From positions 62,001-126,000 of the forward strand of contig JAJZUS010000002.1 of assembly GCA_021848365.1 (NCBI GenBank): a stretch of DNA of 64,000 nt, in the 5' to 3' direction. Position numbers and translations under genes: made by a program. The first letter of the stretch is position 1. Each line of letters begins with the position of its first letter. This DNA is from Actinomycetes bacterium. Its GTDB lineage: Bacteria; Actinomycetota; Acidimicrobiia; Acidimicrobiales; RAAP-2. A model generated the notes under the pieces. That model was not told the DNA's origin. It ran no database searches and worked only from the letters and a program-made list of their open reading frames with translations. Positions 41,011 through 49,726 of the stretch are shown one piece after another.

Positions 41011-43669
41011 GGCACTGCTTGAACTTGCGACCCGAGCCGCACCAGCACGGCTCGTTGCGGCCGAGCTTGCGCTCCGTCGGCTCCGGCTCGGTCGTCGCCT
41101 GATGGGCGGGTAGCTCGAGCCCCCCGGGCGCCACCGCCGCGGCGTTGGTCACTGCTCCGACCAGACCTTCGTCGACGCCCGCGACCTCCTCGACGGCCGG
41201 CATCGCCTCCACGTGCGTGATGTAGCGGACGAAGTCAGCGTCGACGGCGTCCAGCAGGTGCTCGAACATCTCGTAGCCCTCGCGCTGCCACGCGGTCAGC
41301 GGATCCTGCTGCGCCACCTGACGCAGGTAGATGCCGTCACGCAGGTAGTCCATGTCGCTCAAATGGTCGCGCCAGCGCTGATCGAGGATCTGCAGCATCA
41401 CGTCGCGCTCGATCTCGATCGCCGTCTCGACGCCTCCGGGGAAGTTCTCGCACTTCGCCACGTACTGGTCGAGCGCGTCACGCACGACGGCCTCGATGAC
41501 GTCCTCACGGGTTTCGAACGCCTCGAACTGCTCGCGCGTGATCCTCGTCGGGTAGAACGACAGCATCTCGTTGACGAGCGCGTTGATGTCCCATGCCTCG
41601 GGAAACTCGCTCTCGAGCTGGCGCATGACGGCGTCGTTCAGCTGACTCTCGATCAACTCGAGGCTCTGCTCGTGCATGTCCTCACCCTCGAGGATCTGGA
41701 GTCGACGCTGGTAGATCACCTTGCGCTGCTCGTTCATGACCTCGTCGTACTTGAGGACGTCCTTGCGGATCTCGGCGTTGCGGCCTTCGACCGTGTTCTG
41801 GGCGCGCTCGATCGCGCGCGACACCATCTTGGCCTCGATGGCCTCGCCCTCGGGCAGTGCTCGGTCCATCACCCAGGAGACGGCGCCGGTCGCGAACAGT
41901 CGCAGCAGCTCGTCCTCCAGGGAGAGGTAGAAGCGGCTCTCTCCCGGGTCCCCCTGGCGACCCGACCGACCACGCAACTGGTTGTCGATGCGCCGCGACT
42001 CGTGTCGCTCGGTCCCGAGGACGTAGAGGCCACCGAGCTCGCGGACCTCGTTGCCGTCGGCCTCGCACTCGGGTCGGTAGCGATCGAAGGCAACCCGGTA
42101 GGCCTCGTCGTACCCGTCAGCCCCGGGCGTGACGCCCTGCGCCGCGGCCTCGCGCCGAGCCAGGCCCTCGGCGTTGCCGCCCAGGATGATGTCGACGCCT
42201 CGACCCGCCATGTTCGTGGCCACGGTGACGGCGTGCTTGCGTCCCGCCTGGGCGATGATCTCCGCCTCGCGGAAGTGCTGCTTCGCGTTGAGGACCTCGT
42301 GGGCGATCCCCGCCTTCGAGAGTGCACGGCTGAGCAGCTCGGACTTCTCGACCGACGCGGTACCGAGCAGCACCGGCTGACCGCGGTCGTAACGCTCGCG
42401 GACGTCGGCCACGATCGCGTCGAACTTCGACTCCTCGGTCTTGAAGACGAGGTCGGGCTGGTCGGCGCGCTGGGGCGGACGGTGAGTCGGAATCGGCACG
42501 ACGGTCAGGTTGTAGGTGCTCCCGAACTCACTGGCCTCGGTCTCGGCGGTACCAGTCATGCCGGCGAGCTTCTCGTAGAGGCGGAAGTAGTTCTGCAGCG
42601 TCACGGTCGCCCAGGTGTGGTTCTCCTCCTGGATCCGCACGCGCTCCTTCGCCTCGACGGCCTGGTGCAGCCCGTCGGACCAGCGTCGGCCCTCGAGCGT
42701 GCGGCCGGTGAACTCGTCGACGATCTTCACCTCGCCGCCCGAGACGATGTAGTCCTTGTCGCGGTGGTAGAGCTCCTTGGCGCGCAGCGCCTGACCCAGC
42801 TGGTGCACGTAGTTCGTGGCGACCGCGTCGTAGAGGTTCGCGACTCCGAGCTGACGCTCGACCTTCTCGATGCCGGACTCGGTCGGCACGACGGTCTTCT
42901 TCTCCTCGTCGACTTCGTAGTCAGCGTCACGCACCAACGTGCGCACGATGGAGGCGAACTGGTAGTAGAGCTTGGTGACGTCGGTGGCGGGGCCCGAGAT
43001 GATGAGCGGCGTGCGCGCCTCATCGATCAGGATCGAGTCGACCTCGTCGACAATGGCGTAGTGGTGACCCCGCTGGACCATGTGCTCCAGGCTGCGAGCC
43101 ATATTGTCGCGGAGATAGTCGAACCCGAACTCGGTGTTCGTCCCGTAGGTGATGTCGGCCGCGTAGGCCTCGCGCTTCTGCTCGAAGTCGGGTAGATCCG
43201 GCCCCACCCGGCCGACGCTGAGGCCGAGGAATCGGTGCAGCTGGCCCATCCAGGTCGCGTCACGCGTCGCCAGGTAGTCGTTCACCGTGACGACGTGGAC
43301 CCCTCGGCCGCTCAGGGCGTTCAGGTAGACGGGCAGGGTCGAGACCAGGGTCTTTCCTTCACCCGTCTTCATCTCGGCGATCCACCCGAAGTGCAGGGCC
43401 ATGCCTCCCATGAGCTGCACGTCGTAGTGCCGCTGCCCGAGAACGCGGGTCGCCGCCTCACGAACCACGGCGAATGCCTCGATCAGCAGGTCGTCGAGCG
43501 TCTCGCCGTCAGCCAGGCGCTGGCGGAACTCGTCCGTCTTGGCGCGCAGGTCACCGTCGCTGAGAGCAGCCATCTCGTCCGACAGCTGGTTGATCGGCTC
43601 CACCAGCTCGGCCAGTTGACGGACGCGCTTACCTTCGCCCGCTCTCAGGATCTTGCTGAACACACTCAT
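40997..43669 (-). CDS. secA: preprotein translocase ATPase SecA
   Basis: An 890-residue SecA, the motor that pushes unfolded proteins through SecYEG. Key features are MKTGEGKTLVSTLPVYL (Walker A), the DEVDSILIDEARTPL region, the preprotein cross-linking domain, TNMAGRGVDIILGG and RRIDNQLRGRSGRQGDPG of the second motor domain, and a C-terminal zinc SEC-C tail (CWCGSGRKFKQCHG). ATG 43669 (MSVFSKIL) is the family start; it lies 8 nt after TAGGGT. An in-frame start 24 codons upstream lacks family support. Confidence 0.96.
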   Translation of the reverse strand: MSVFSKILRAGEGKRVRQLAELVEPINQLSDEMAALSDGDLRAKTDEFRQRLADGETLDDLLIEAFAVVREAATRVLGQRHYDVQLMGGMALHFGWIAEMKTGEGKTLVSTLPVYLNALSGRGVHVVTVNDYLATRDATWMGQLHRFLGLSVGRVGPDLPDFEQKREAYAADITYGTNTEFGFDYLRDNMARSLEHMVQRGHHYAIVDEVDSILIDEARTPLIISGPATDVTKLYYQFASIVRTLVRDADYEVDEEKKTVVPTESGIEKVERQLGVANLYDAVATNYVHQLGQALRAKELYHRDKDYIVSGGEVKIVDEFTGRTLEGRRWSDGLHQAVEAKERVRIQEENHTWATVTLQNYFRLYEKLAGMTGTAETEASEFGSTYNLTVVPIPTHRPPQRADQPDLVFKTEESKFDAIVADVRERYDRGQPVLLGTASVEKSELLSRALSKAGIAHEVLNAKQHFREAEIIAQAGRKHAVTVATNMAGRGVDIILGGNAEGLARREAAAQGVTPGADGYDEAYRVAFDRYRPECEADGNEVRELGGLYVLGTERHESRRIDNQLRGRSGRQGDPGESRFYLSLEDELLRLFATGAVSWVMDRALPEGEAIEAKMVSRAIERAQNTVEGRNAEIRKDVLKYDEVMNEQRKVIYQRRLQILEGEDMHEQSLELIESQLNDAVMRQLESEFPEAWDINALVNEMLSFYPTRITREQFEAFETREDVIEAVVRDALDQYVAKCENFPGGVETAIEIERDVMLQILDQRWRDHLSDMDYLRDGIYLRQVAQQDPLTAWQREGYEMFEHLLDAVDADFVRYITHVEAMPAVEEVAGVDEGLVGAVTNAAAVAPGGLELPAHQATTEPEPTERKLGRNEPCWCGSGRKFKQCHGRP

Positions 43670-43967
43670 TGAGTCAAACCCTACCGGTCGTCTTACGTAG
43701 TCTCGGGGGCTGCGGGCGTCTGACCTGGTCTTTGACCCCACACTCGCCTGCGGCAGGTTCCGCGCGCCCGACGAGCAGAACCAGTCTCTCCCGCCGCGCT
43801 TTCGCGCTCTCCCCCGTCTCCCGGATCACCCACCGTGAGTGACCCGAGGCAGGTCTTACGTCTAAACCGCGCCATGCTCAGCGTCCACAAGACGCCTTAC
43901 GTGGGTCGTTTCGCCCGCGGCTGGCATCGACTTTCAACCACAGAGCCGCCCGCAGCCCGGCGAAAGT
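43670..43967. other. 298-bp intergenic region upstream of secA
   Basis: No convincing gene. It contains the secA -10 box and several short perfect stems: GGTC–TTT–GACC (43727–43737), CCTG–CGG–CAGG in the 43740s–50s, GCGC–TTTC–GCGC near 43797–43808, and GCGTC–CACAA–GACGC (43881–43895). CTTACGT occurs three times (43692, 43855, 43896). A structured leader or small RNA is possible; I cannot name one. Confidence 0.4.
43678..43683 (-). promoter_or_regulatory. -10 box TAGGGT (CCGGTANNNT type) for secA
   Basis: TAGGGT on the minus strand preceded by CCGG, 8 nt before ATG 43669; supports this start. Confidence 0.5.
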
Positions 43968-44819
43968 CTAGGCGCTCCGCGGGCCAGGGCGCCCCTCGCG
44001 GGCCAGTATGAGCGCCAGTCGGACCCCGAGGACGAGTGAGGCCACGGGGGCGAACAGCCGGCGGACACCGCGGGCGGTCTGCCACTCGAATCGCAAGGCA
44101 CTGACGTGATGGGCTACCACCATGGCTCGCGGCGCGCGGGCCCGGGAGAGACCCTCCTGGTGGGTGACGCGCGCGTCCGGCACGGCGGCGACCGAGAATC
44201 CGGCCTCCCGTACGGCCCAGCAGAGTGCCATGTCCTCGGCGAACATGAAGTAGCGCTCGTCGAAGCCGCCAACCCTCTCGAACACGTCGCGACGCACCAG
44301 GAAGAAGGCCCCGGAGACCCAGTCGACGGCCCCCCCGGGTCGCGGCGACCGGTATCGCCGGGTGGCGGGATTGTCCGGCCAGAGCGGGGCGAGAAGCGCG
44401 TGCAGCGCCGCCAGGGCCACGTTCGGGAAGATCCGGTGCGAGGGGTAGACGGTGCCGTCCGGTCGCTCGATCGTCGGTCCGGCGACAGCGATCTCCGGGT
44501 GGTCGTCGAGGAAGTTGACGAGCGTCGCCACGGCGCCGGGATGGACCTCGATGTCCGGGTTGGACACCAGGAGGAACGCGTAGTCCCCGACCCGTGCCGC
44601 CCCTCGATTGACCGCCCGGCCGTAGCCCAGGTTGACGCCGGGCTCGACGATCTCGGCGGGATCCTCGTCGAGCGCGGCGCGCGCCGTGCCCGGCGCGCCG
44701 TTCTCCACGACCACGATCCTCGCGAGGCCGTCGGCCCGCAGCGTGGCGACGCACCGTGCGAGCGCCGCACCGGCGTGGAAGTCGACGACGACGGCGGCGA
44801 CGTCGTGAGCGACCGTCAC
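43968..44819 (-). CDS. family 2 glycosyltransferase, probable rhamnosyltransferase
   Basis: A 283-residue GT-A glycosyltransferase. VVVDFHAGAALARCVATL opens the fold; VVENGAPG and NLGYGRAVNRG are donor-binding segments; the metal-binding part reads LLVSNPDIEV; FDERYFMFAEDMALCWAVREAG is the acceptor-side ED motif. A C-terminal hydrophobic stretch (~258–275) suggests membrane contact. The nearby rmlD makes dTDP-rhamnose a likely donor, a WbbL-like role in the cell wall. GTG 44819 overlaps the rmlD stop (GTGA). Confidence 0.82.
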   Translation of the reverse strand: MTVAHDVAAVVVDFHAGAALARCVATLRADGLARIVVVENGAPGTARAALDEDPAEIVEPGVNLGYGRAVNRGAARVGDYAFLLVSNPDIEVHPGAVATLVNFLDDHPEIAVAGPTIERPDGTVYPSHRIFPNVALAALHALLAPLWPDNPATRRYRSPRPGGAVDWVSGAFFLVRRDVFERVGGFDERYFMFAEDMALCWAVREAGFSVAAVPDARVTHQEGLSRARAPRAMVVAHHVSALRFEWQTARGVRRLFAPVASLVLGVRLALILAREGRPGPRSA

Positions 44820-45733
44820 CGCGAGTCGCTCCCCCAGGTCACGAGGCGCTCCACGCTCTCGCGCCAGGGTCCGAGCGGCGCGAAGTGCTGCCGCCACGTC
44901 GTGGTGTCGAGGTCACTGCGCTCGGGTCGCGCGGCGAGAGGCGGTGGTTCGAGGTCCGACGTCAGGATCGGTCGGGCGAAGTCGTCACCCCTCCCGAGGA
45001 CGCGCCCAACGTGCTGGGCGACGTCGAACCACGTCGCGTCACCGTCGTTCGCCACGTGCCACACCCCTCCGGGGCGCGCCCGCACCAGGGCGACCAGTCC
45101 CGCCGCGAGGTCGGCGGACGCCGTGATGGTCCCGCGCTGATCCGTGACGAACCTCACCTCCTGCCCCTCGCGAGCCCGCCGGGCCATGGTGTGCACCACG
45201 CTCGTCCCCCGCACGCCCATGATCCACGAGGCGCGCACCAGCGTGACCTCCGGGGGGCACCGCTCCTCTCCGGCTCGCTTCGAGGCGCCGTAGACGGACT
45301 GGGGATTGGTGAGGTCGTCCTCCCGGTAGGCCGCCCCCTTGCGACCGTCGAAGACGTAGTCGGTCGAGACCGCGATCACGTGGGCACCCACCGCGCTCGC
45401 GGCGTCCACCACGTGGCCGACACCATCGGCGTTCACGGCGAAGCATCGGCTGACGTCGCGCTGGGCGGCGTCGACCTTCGTGTAGGCGGCGAGGTGCACC
45501 ACCACGTCAGGACGACTCGCCGCGAGGGCTCGTTCGACGTCGCCGCGATGACTGACGTCGAGGTCGTGGTGAGTCAGCCCGAGGACCTCGAACTCCCCGG
45601 CACCGACCGCGCTCCCGTCGAGTGGCCGCCCGTCGCGCCCCCCGGGGGGGACCCGACCCTCGAGCGTGTCCACCAGGTCGACGCCCACCTGGCCGGCGGC
45701 GCCCGTCACCAGGACTCGGACCGGACGGTTCAC
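44816..45733 (-). CDS. rmlD: dTDP-4-dehydrorhamnose reductase
   Basis: A 305-residue extended SDR that makes dTDP-L-rhamnose in the last step of its synthesis. VLVTGAAGQVGVDLV binds NADPH; VVHLAAYTKVDAAQRD, STDYVFDGRKGAAYREDD and the YGASKRAGEE (Tyr-x3-Lys) catalytic pair are all typical of RmlD. It sits between birA and the glycosyltransferase gene with GTGA overlaps on both sides, so the three form one operon driven from the birA promoter. Confidence 0.9.
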   Translation of the reverse strand: MNRPVRVLVTGAAGQVGVDLVDTLEGRVPPGGRDGRPLDGSAVGAGEFEVLGLTHHDLDVSHRGDVERALAASRPDVVVHLAAYTKVDAAQRDVSRCFAVNADGVGHVVDAASAVGAHVIAVSTDYVFDGRKGAAYREDDLTNPQSVYGASKRAGEERCPPEVTLVRASWIMGVRGTSVVHTMARRAREGQEVRFVTDQRGTITASADLAAGLVALVRARPGGVWHVANDGDATWFDVAQHVGRVLGRGDDFARPILTSDLEPPPLAARPERSDLDTTTWRQHFAPLGPWRESVERLVTWGSDSR

Positions 45734-46473
45734 GACCCGCCCTCCGCGGAGCGAAGGTGCACGACGTCACCGGCGCTCACGATCCGCGTCGCGCCGCCGA
45801 CGTCGACGACCAGTCGGCCACTCTCGTCCAGATCGATCGCGCGTCCCTCGAACTCACCGTCCTCGAGGACGACGCGCACCGCGCGACCGAGCGTGGCGAG
45901 ACCGGCCGCGTACTCGGCGCGCAGACGGGCGAGGCCCGCCGGGTCGTCGACGAGAGGGGCTCGGGCCTCGAGCTCCTCCAGCACGATGTCGGTGAGAGCG
46001 CGAGGGGCCAGCGTCACCCCGGCCTCGGCGAGGACGGTCGTCGCTCCGACTCCGTCGGGACAGGCGGTGAGATTGAGGCCGATCCCGACGACGATGGCCG
46101 GTTGGGGCGTCGTCACGTACTCGGCGAGCACGCCACCGAGCTTGCGATCGCCGACCATCAGGTCGTTGGGCCACTTGAGACTCGGCTGCAGGCCGCAGAG
46201 TCGGGTGAGGGCGGCCCGCGCGCTGAGTCCGACCGCCGCCACCGCCCAGGCGGCGGCCGTCGGGGGGTCGGAGGGGCGCAGGAGGACCGACAGGAGCAGT
46301 GCCGAGTGAGGCGGAGCCTCCCACCGGCGGTCGCGTCGACCTCGTCCCGCGGCCTGGTAGTCCGCGAGCGCCGCGGTCCCCTCCGGGGCACCCTCGCGAG
46401 CACGCTCGGCGACCCACGCGTTCGTCGAGTCGATGGTCGCGACGTGGGTCAGTCGCCAGACGATCGGAGGCAC
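45730..46473 (-). CDS. birA: biotin–[acetyl-CoA-carboxylase] ligase
   Basis: A 247-residue class I biotin protein ligase (no N-terminal DNA-binding domain), which attaches biotin to the carboxylase BCCP. The biotin/ATP loop AAGRGRRDRRWEAP, SLKWPNDLMVGDRKLGGVLAE and GIGLNL are present. GTG 46473 is chosen over a TTG six bases upstream because the TAATCT box is then exactly 6 nt away. It is divergent from the biotin carboxylase gene, whose product is a natural substrate. Confidence 0.9.
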   Translation of the reverse strand: MPPIVWRLTHVATIDSTNAWVAERAREGAPEGTAALADYQAAGRGRRDRRWEAPPHSALLLSVLLRPSDPPTAAAWAVAAVGLSARAALTRLCGLQPSLKWPNDLMVGDRKLGGVLAEYVTTPQPAIVVGIGLNLTACPDGVGATTVLAEAGVTLAPRALTDIVLEELEARAPLVDDPAGLARLRAEYAAGLATLGRAVRVVLEDGEFEGRAIDLDESGRLVVDVGGATRIVSAGDVVHLRSAEGGS

Positions 46474-46479
46474 CGCCAA

Positions 46480-46485
46480 AGATTA
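46480..46485 (-). promoter_or_regulatory. -10 box TAATCT, leaderless start of birA
   Basis: TAATCT on the minus strand, 6 nt before GTG 46473; promoter of the birA–rmlD–glycosyltransferase operon. Confidence 0.55.
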
Positions 46486-46533
46486 GGGTTTGCGGAGCGA
46501 GTGGTAGAAAAGACCGCGACAGACGGAGGTCTC

Positions 46534-48282
46534 GTGCTCAAGAAGGTGCTGATCGCCAACCGCGGGGAAATCGCCGTGCGCGTCATGCGCACGTGTCGAG
46601 AGATGGGGATCGCCACCGTCGCGGTGTACTCCGAACTCGATCGTGACGCCCTGCACGTACGCCTGGCGGACGAGGCCTACGCCCTGGGCGGGTCCACGGC
46701 CGCGGAGAGCTACCTCAACACCGAGGCCATCCTCGACGCCATCGAACGCTCGGGAGCCGACGCGGTACACCCGGGATACGGATTCTTCTCGGAGAACACG
46801 GACTTCGCCCGAGCCATCACGTCGCGCGGCGTGACCTTCATCGGCCCGCCGCCCGAGGCGATCGAGGTGATGGGCGACAAGATCTCGTCCCGCCTGGCCG
46901 CCGAGAGGGCCGGTGTCGCCGGGGTCCCGGGCCGGAGCGAGACCCTGAACGGCCCCGACGAGGTCGTCGCCTTCGGCAACGAGGTGGGATGGCCGGTCGC
47001 CATCAAGGCGGCCTACGGCGGGGGCGGACGGGGCATGAAGGTGGTCAGCTCGGCCGACGAGGCCGCGGCCGCTTTCGAGAGTGCCCAACGGGAGGCCCAG
47101 AGTTACTTCGGGCGTCCCGAGTGCTACGTCGAGCGCTACCTGACGTGGCCCCGCCACATCGAGATGCAGATCCTGGCCGACACGCACGGCACCACCCTGT
47201 GGCTCGGTGAGCGGGACTGCTCCGCTCAGCGTCGCCACCAGAAGCTGGTCGAGGAGTCCCCCGCCGCGAACTTCCCCGACGAGGTGCGCCGCGCCATGGG
47301 TGAGGCCGCCGTGAAGATCGCCCGCGCCTGCGGGTACGTGAACGCCGGCACGGTCGAGTTCCTCTACCAGGACGGCGAGTTCTACTTCCTCGAGATGAAC
47401 ACGAGGCTCCAGGTCGAGCACCCGGTCACCGAGCTCGTGACGGGTCTCGACCTCGTGGAGTGGCAGCTCCGCATCGCCGCGGGCGAGGCCCTGCCCTTCC
47501 ACCAGGACACGATCCGTCGCGAGGGCCACGCCATCGAGATTCGCATCAACGCCGAGGATCCCGCCGGTGGGAAGTTCACGCCCTCCCCGGGCCCGATCAC
47601 GCACCTGACGGCTCCCGCCGGGCCCGGCGTCCGCCTCGACGCCGGCTACCTCGAGGGCGACACCGTCTCTCAGTACTACGACAACCTCATCGCCAAGCTC
47701 GTGGTGTGGGCGCCCGACCGCGACCGGGCGCGCCACCGGATGCTTCGCGCGATCGAGGAGACGCGCATCGAGGGCGTTGCCACCACCCTCCCCGCTGACG
47801 CCATCATTCTCGCGGACGACGACTTCGCACGGGGAACGCACTCGACGAAGTGGGTCGAGGAGCGGCTCGACTTCACGGGTATCGCCCCCGTGGGCGCCGC
47901 CCACCCCGGGGATGCCGACGGTCGCATCCGTCACGACGTCGTCGCGGAGGTCGACGGCCGACGCGTCCAGGTGGCCCTCTGGTTGCCCGAGGGCGCGGCC
48001 GCCCCGAGCGCGGGGACCTCGACCTCCAAGCCGCGGCGCCAGCACCACGCCGGCGTCGTGGGCAGCGGCTCGGGCTCGGTGACCGTTCCGATGCAGGGGA
48101 CGATCGTGAAGGTGGTGGTCGAGGTCGGCCAATCCATCGAGGCGGGTGAGACCGTCGTCATCCTGGAGGCCATGAAGATGGAGAACGCCGTGGGCGCCGA
48201 GCGTTCGGGAACCGTGACCGCGGTGCGCGTGGCGCCCGGGGACGCGGTGAGCGCGGGCGACGTGGTGGCTACGATCGAATGA
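46534..48282 (+). CDS. acetyl-/propionyl-CoA carboxylase alpha subunit (biotin carboxylase + BCCP)
   Basis: A 582-residue subunit that carboxylates its own biotin and passes it to a carboxyltransferase. The biotin carboxylase domain has VLIANRGEIAVRV, VHPGYGFFSEN, KAAYGGGGRGMK, ERDCSAQRRHQKLVEE and EMNTRLQVEHPVTE; the C-terminal BCCP has the biotinylation motif EAMKMEN. GTG 46534 follows GGAGG by 4 nt; the long open frame before it is antisense to birA. The carboxyltransferase beta subunit is not in the window. With the mutase at 49723 it fits propionyl-CoA metabolism. It overlaps the next gene (ATGA). Confidence 0.93.
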   Translation: MLKKVLIANRGEIAVRVMRTCREMGIATVAVYSELDRDALHVRLADEAYALGGSTAAESYLNTEAILDAIERSGADAVHPGYGFFSENTDFARAITSRGVTFIGPPPEAIEVMGDKISSRLAAERAGVAGVPGRSETLNGPDEVVAFGNEVGWPVAIKAAYGGGGRGMKVVSSADEAAAAFESAQREAQSYFGRPECYVERYLTWPRHIEMQILADTHGTTLWLGERDCSAQRRHQKLVEESPAANFPDEVRRAMGEAAVKIARACGYVNAGTVEFLYQDGEFYFLEMNTRLQVEHPVTELVTGLDLVEWQLRIAAGEALPFHQDTIRREGHAIEIRINAEDPAGGKFTPSPGPITHLTAPAGPGVRLDAGYLEGDTVSQYYDNLIAKLVVWAPDRDRARHRMLRAIEETRIEGVATTLPADAIILADDDFARGTHSTKWVEERLDFTGIAPVGAAHPGDADGRIRHDVVAEVDGRRVQVALWLPEGAAAPSAGTSTSKPRRQHHAGVVGSGSGSVTVPMQGTIVKVVVEVGQSIEAGETVVILEAMKMENAVGAERSGTVTAVRVAPGDAVSAGDVVATIE

Positions 48283-49436
48283 CCAGTGAGCGGGCCACGC
48301 GAGCCATCGAGGCCGCTGACGCGGACCTCATCACGCTCAGTCGCTACATCCACGCCCACCCCGAACTCGGCTACGAGGAGCACCTCAGTTCGGCCGCTGT
48401 GGCCGACACCGCTCGCGCCCACGGCTTCAGCGTGGAGACGGGGGTCGCCGGGCGGGACACGGCCTTCGCGGCCCGTATCGGCTCGGGTCGCCTCCACCTC
48501 GCCCTCTGCGCCGAGTACGACGCCCTGCCCGACGTCGGGCACGCCTGCGGTCACAACATCATCTCCGCCGCCTCGCTCGGCGCCGCCATCGGCCTCGCGG
48601 CGGTCGCCGACGACCTCGACCTGCGGGTGACGCTCTTCGGGACGCCCTCGGAGGAGGGGGGCGGAGGCAAGATCGACCTCCTCGAGGCCGGCTACTTCGC
48701 CGACGTCCACGCCGCGATGATGGTCCACCCGTGGCCCACCGAACGCCTGGCGGCGGCCTGTCTCGCGGTCGACCACTTCGACGTCGTCTACGAGGGCCGG
48801 GAGGCCCACGCGTCCGCCGCCCCCTGGGAGGGCGTGAACGCCCTCGACGCCGCCATGGTCGCCCAGGTAGCCCTCAGCGCGCTGCGTCAGCAACTCCGTC
48901 CCGGAGACCAGGTGCACGGCATCATCGCGGAGGGGGGCTCGGCAGCCAACGTGATCCCGAGCCGCGTCGTCGCCCGGTACATGTGCCGCTCGGTCACGAG
49001 CGCCCGCCTCGCCGAGCTGCGCGAGCGCACCGACGCCTGCTTCCGCGCGGGAGCCCTGGCGACCGGGGCCACGCTCACGATCACTGAGCTCGGTCACCAG
49101 TTCTCGCATATGGAGTCGGACCCCGACATCCTGGCGCACTACCGCCGGGCCGCCGAGTCCCTCGGTCGCCGCTTCGACGATGACGACGCGGGCCTACCCC
49201 TGCCCACGATCTCGACGGACATGGCCAATGTCTCGCTAGCCGTGCCGTCGATCCACCCGCTGATCATGATCCCGACCGGGGGTGCCGTGAACCACCAGCC
49301 CGCCTTCACCGCGGCCTGCCTCGGCGAGGGCGCCGACCGGGCCGTGCGCGACGGGGCGACGGCCCTCGCACTGACGGGCGTCGCCGTCGCTCAGGACCCG
49401 ACCCTGCGAACCCGACTCCTCGAGGAGGCTCCGTGA
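48279..49436 (+). CDS. M20-family amidohydrolase (AbgB/p-aminobenzoyl-glutamate hydrolase type)
   Basis: A 385-residue metallo-amidohydrolase. The metal-site segments DALPDVGHACGHN and PSEEGGGGK are visible, together with the dimerisation domain region HASAAPWEGVNALDA and a C-terminal MIPTGGAVNHQP. Members cleave N-acyl or p-aminobenzoyl-glutamate amides; the substrate here is unknown. It overlaps both the carboxylase gene before it (ATGA) and the small gene after it. Confidence 0.85.
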   Translation: MTSERATRAIEAADADLITLSRYIHAHPELGYEEHLSSAAVADTARAHGFSVETGVAGRDTAFAARIGSGRLHLALCAEYDALPDVGHACGHNIISAASLGAAIGLAAVADDLDLRVTLFGTPSEEGGGGKIDLLEAGYFADVHAAMMVHPWPTERLAAACLAVDHFDVVYEGREAHASAAPWEGVNALDAAMVAQVALSALRQQLRPGDQVHGIIAEGGSAANVIPSRVVARYMCRSVTSARLAELRERTDACFRAGALATGATLTITELGHQFSHMESDPDILAHYRRAAESLGRRFDDDDAGLPLPTISTDMANVSLAVPSIHPLIMIPTGGAVNHQPAFTAACLGEGADRAVRDGATALALTGVAVAQDPTLRTRLLEEAP

Positions 49437-49726
49437 TCATCGAACACGCTCTCGTACGCATCGACCCCGCCGACCGTGAGTTCTTCGAGGCCGACGCGCG
49501 CGCGGCCCTGCCGCTCATCACCTCGGCCACCGGCTGCCACGGCGCCGAGTTCCGCCGCCAGCACGAGGACGACACGACCTACCTCCTGCTCGTGCGGTGG
49601 GACTCGGTCGACGCGCACCTCGAGTTTCGCGCGACCGAGCTCTTCACCCAGTGGCGCGCCCTGACCCACCCGCACTACGTGAGCCCGCCCGAGGTCACCC
49701 ACTACCTCGAGCCGATCGCTCGCTAG
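49433..49726 (+). CDS. antibiotic-biosynthesis-monooxygenase (ABM) fold protein
   Basis: A 97-residue dimeric alpha+beta barrel type protein (ABM superfamily): a beta strand [10 protein letters not shown], a helix with [13 protein letters not shown], and the [15 protein letters not shown] segment. Roles in the superfamily range from quinol oxidation to heme or fatty-acid handling, so the function is open. GTG 49433 overlaps the amidohydrolase stop. Its own stop shares a CTAG palindrome with the convergent mutase gene. Confidence 0.72.
   Translation: MIIEHALVRIDPADREFFEADARAALPLITSATGCHGAEFRRQHEDDTTYLLLVRWDSVDAHLEFRATELFTQWRALTHPHYVSPPEVTHYLEPIAR

Noticed and set aside
46474-46479. TTG at 46479 as the birA start
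   Set aside because: GTG 46473 has the exact 6-nt spacing to TAATCT shared by many genes here, and removing two residues does not affect the domain.
45622-46533. Long open frame running into the biotin carboxylase gene
   Set aside because: It is antisense to birA and Arg/Gly-rich; the carboxylase begins at GTG 46534 with a GGAGG site and the conserved VLIANRGEIA start.
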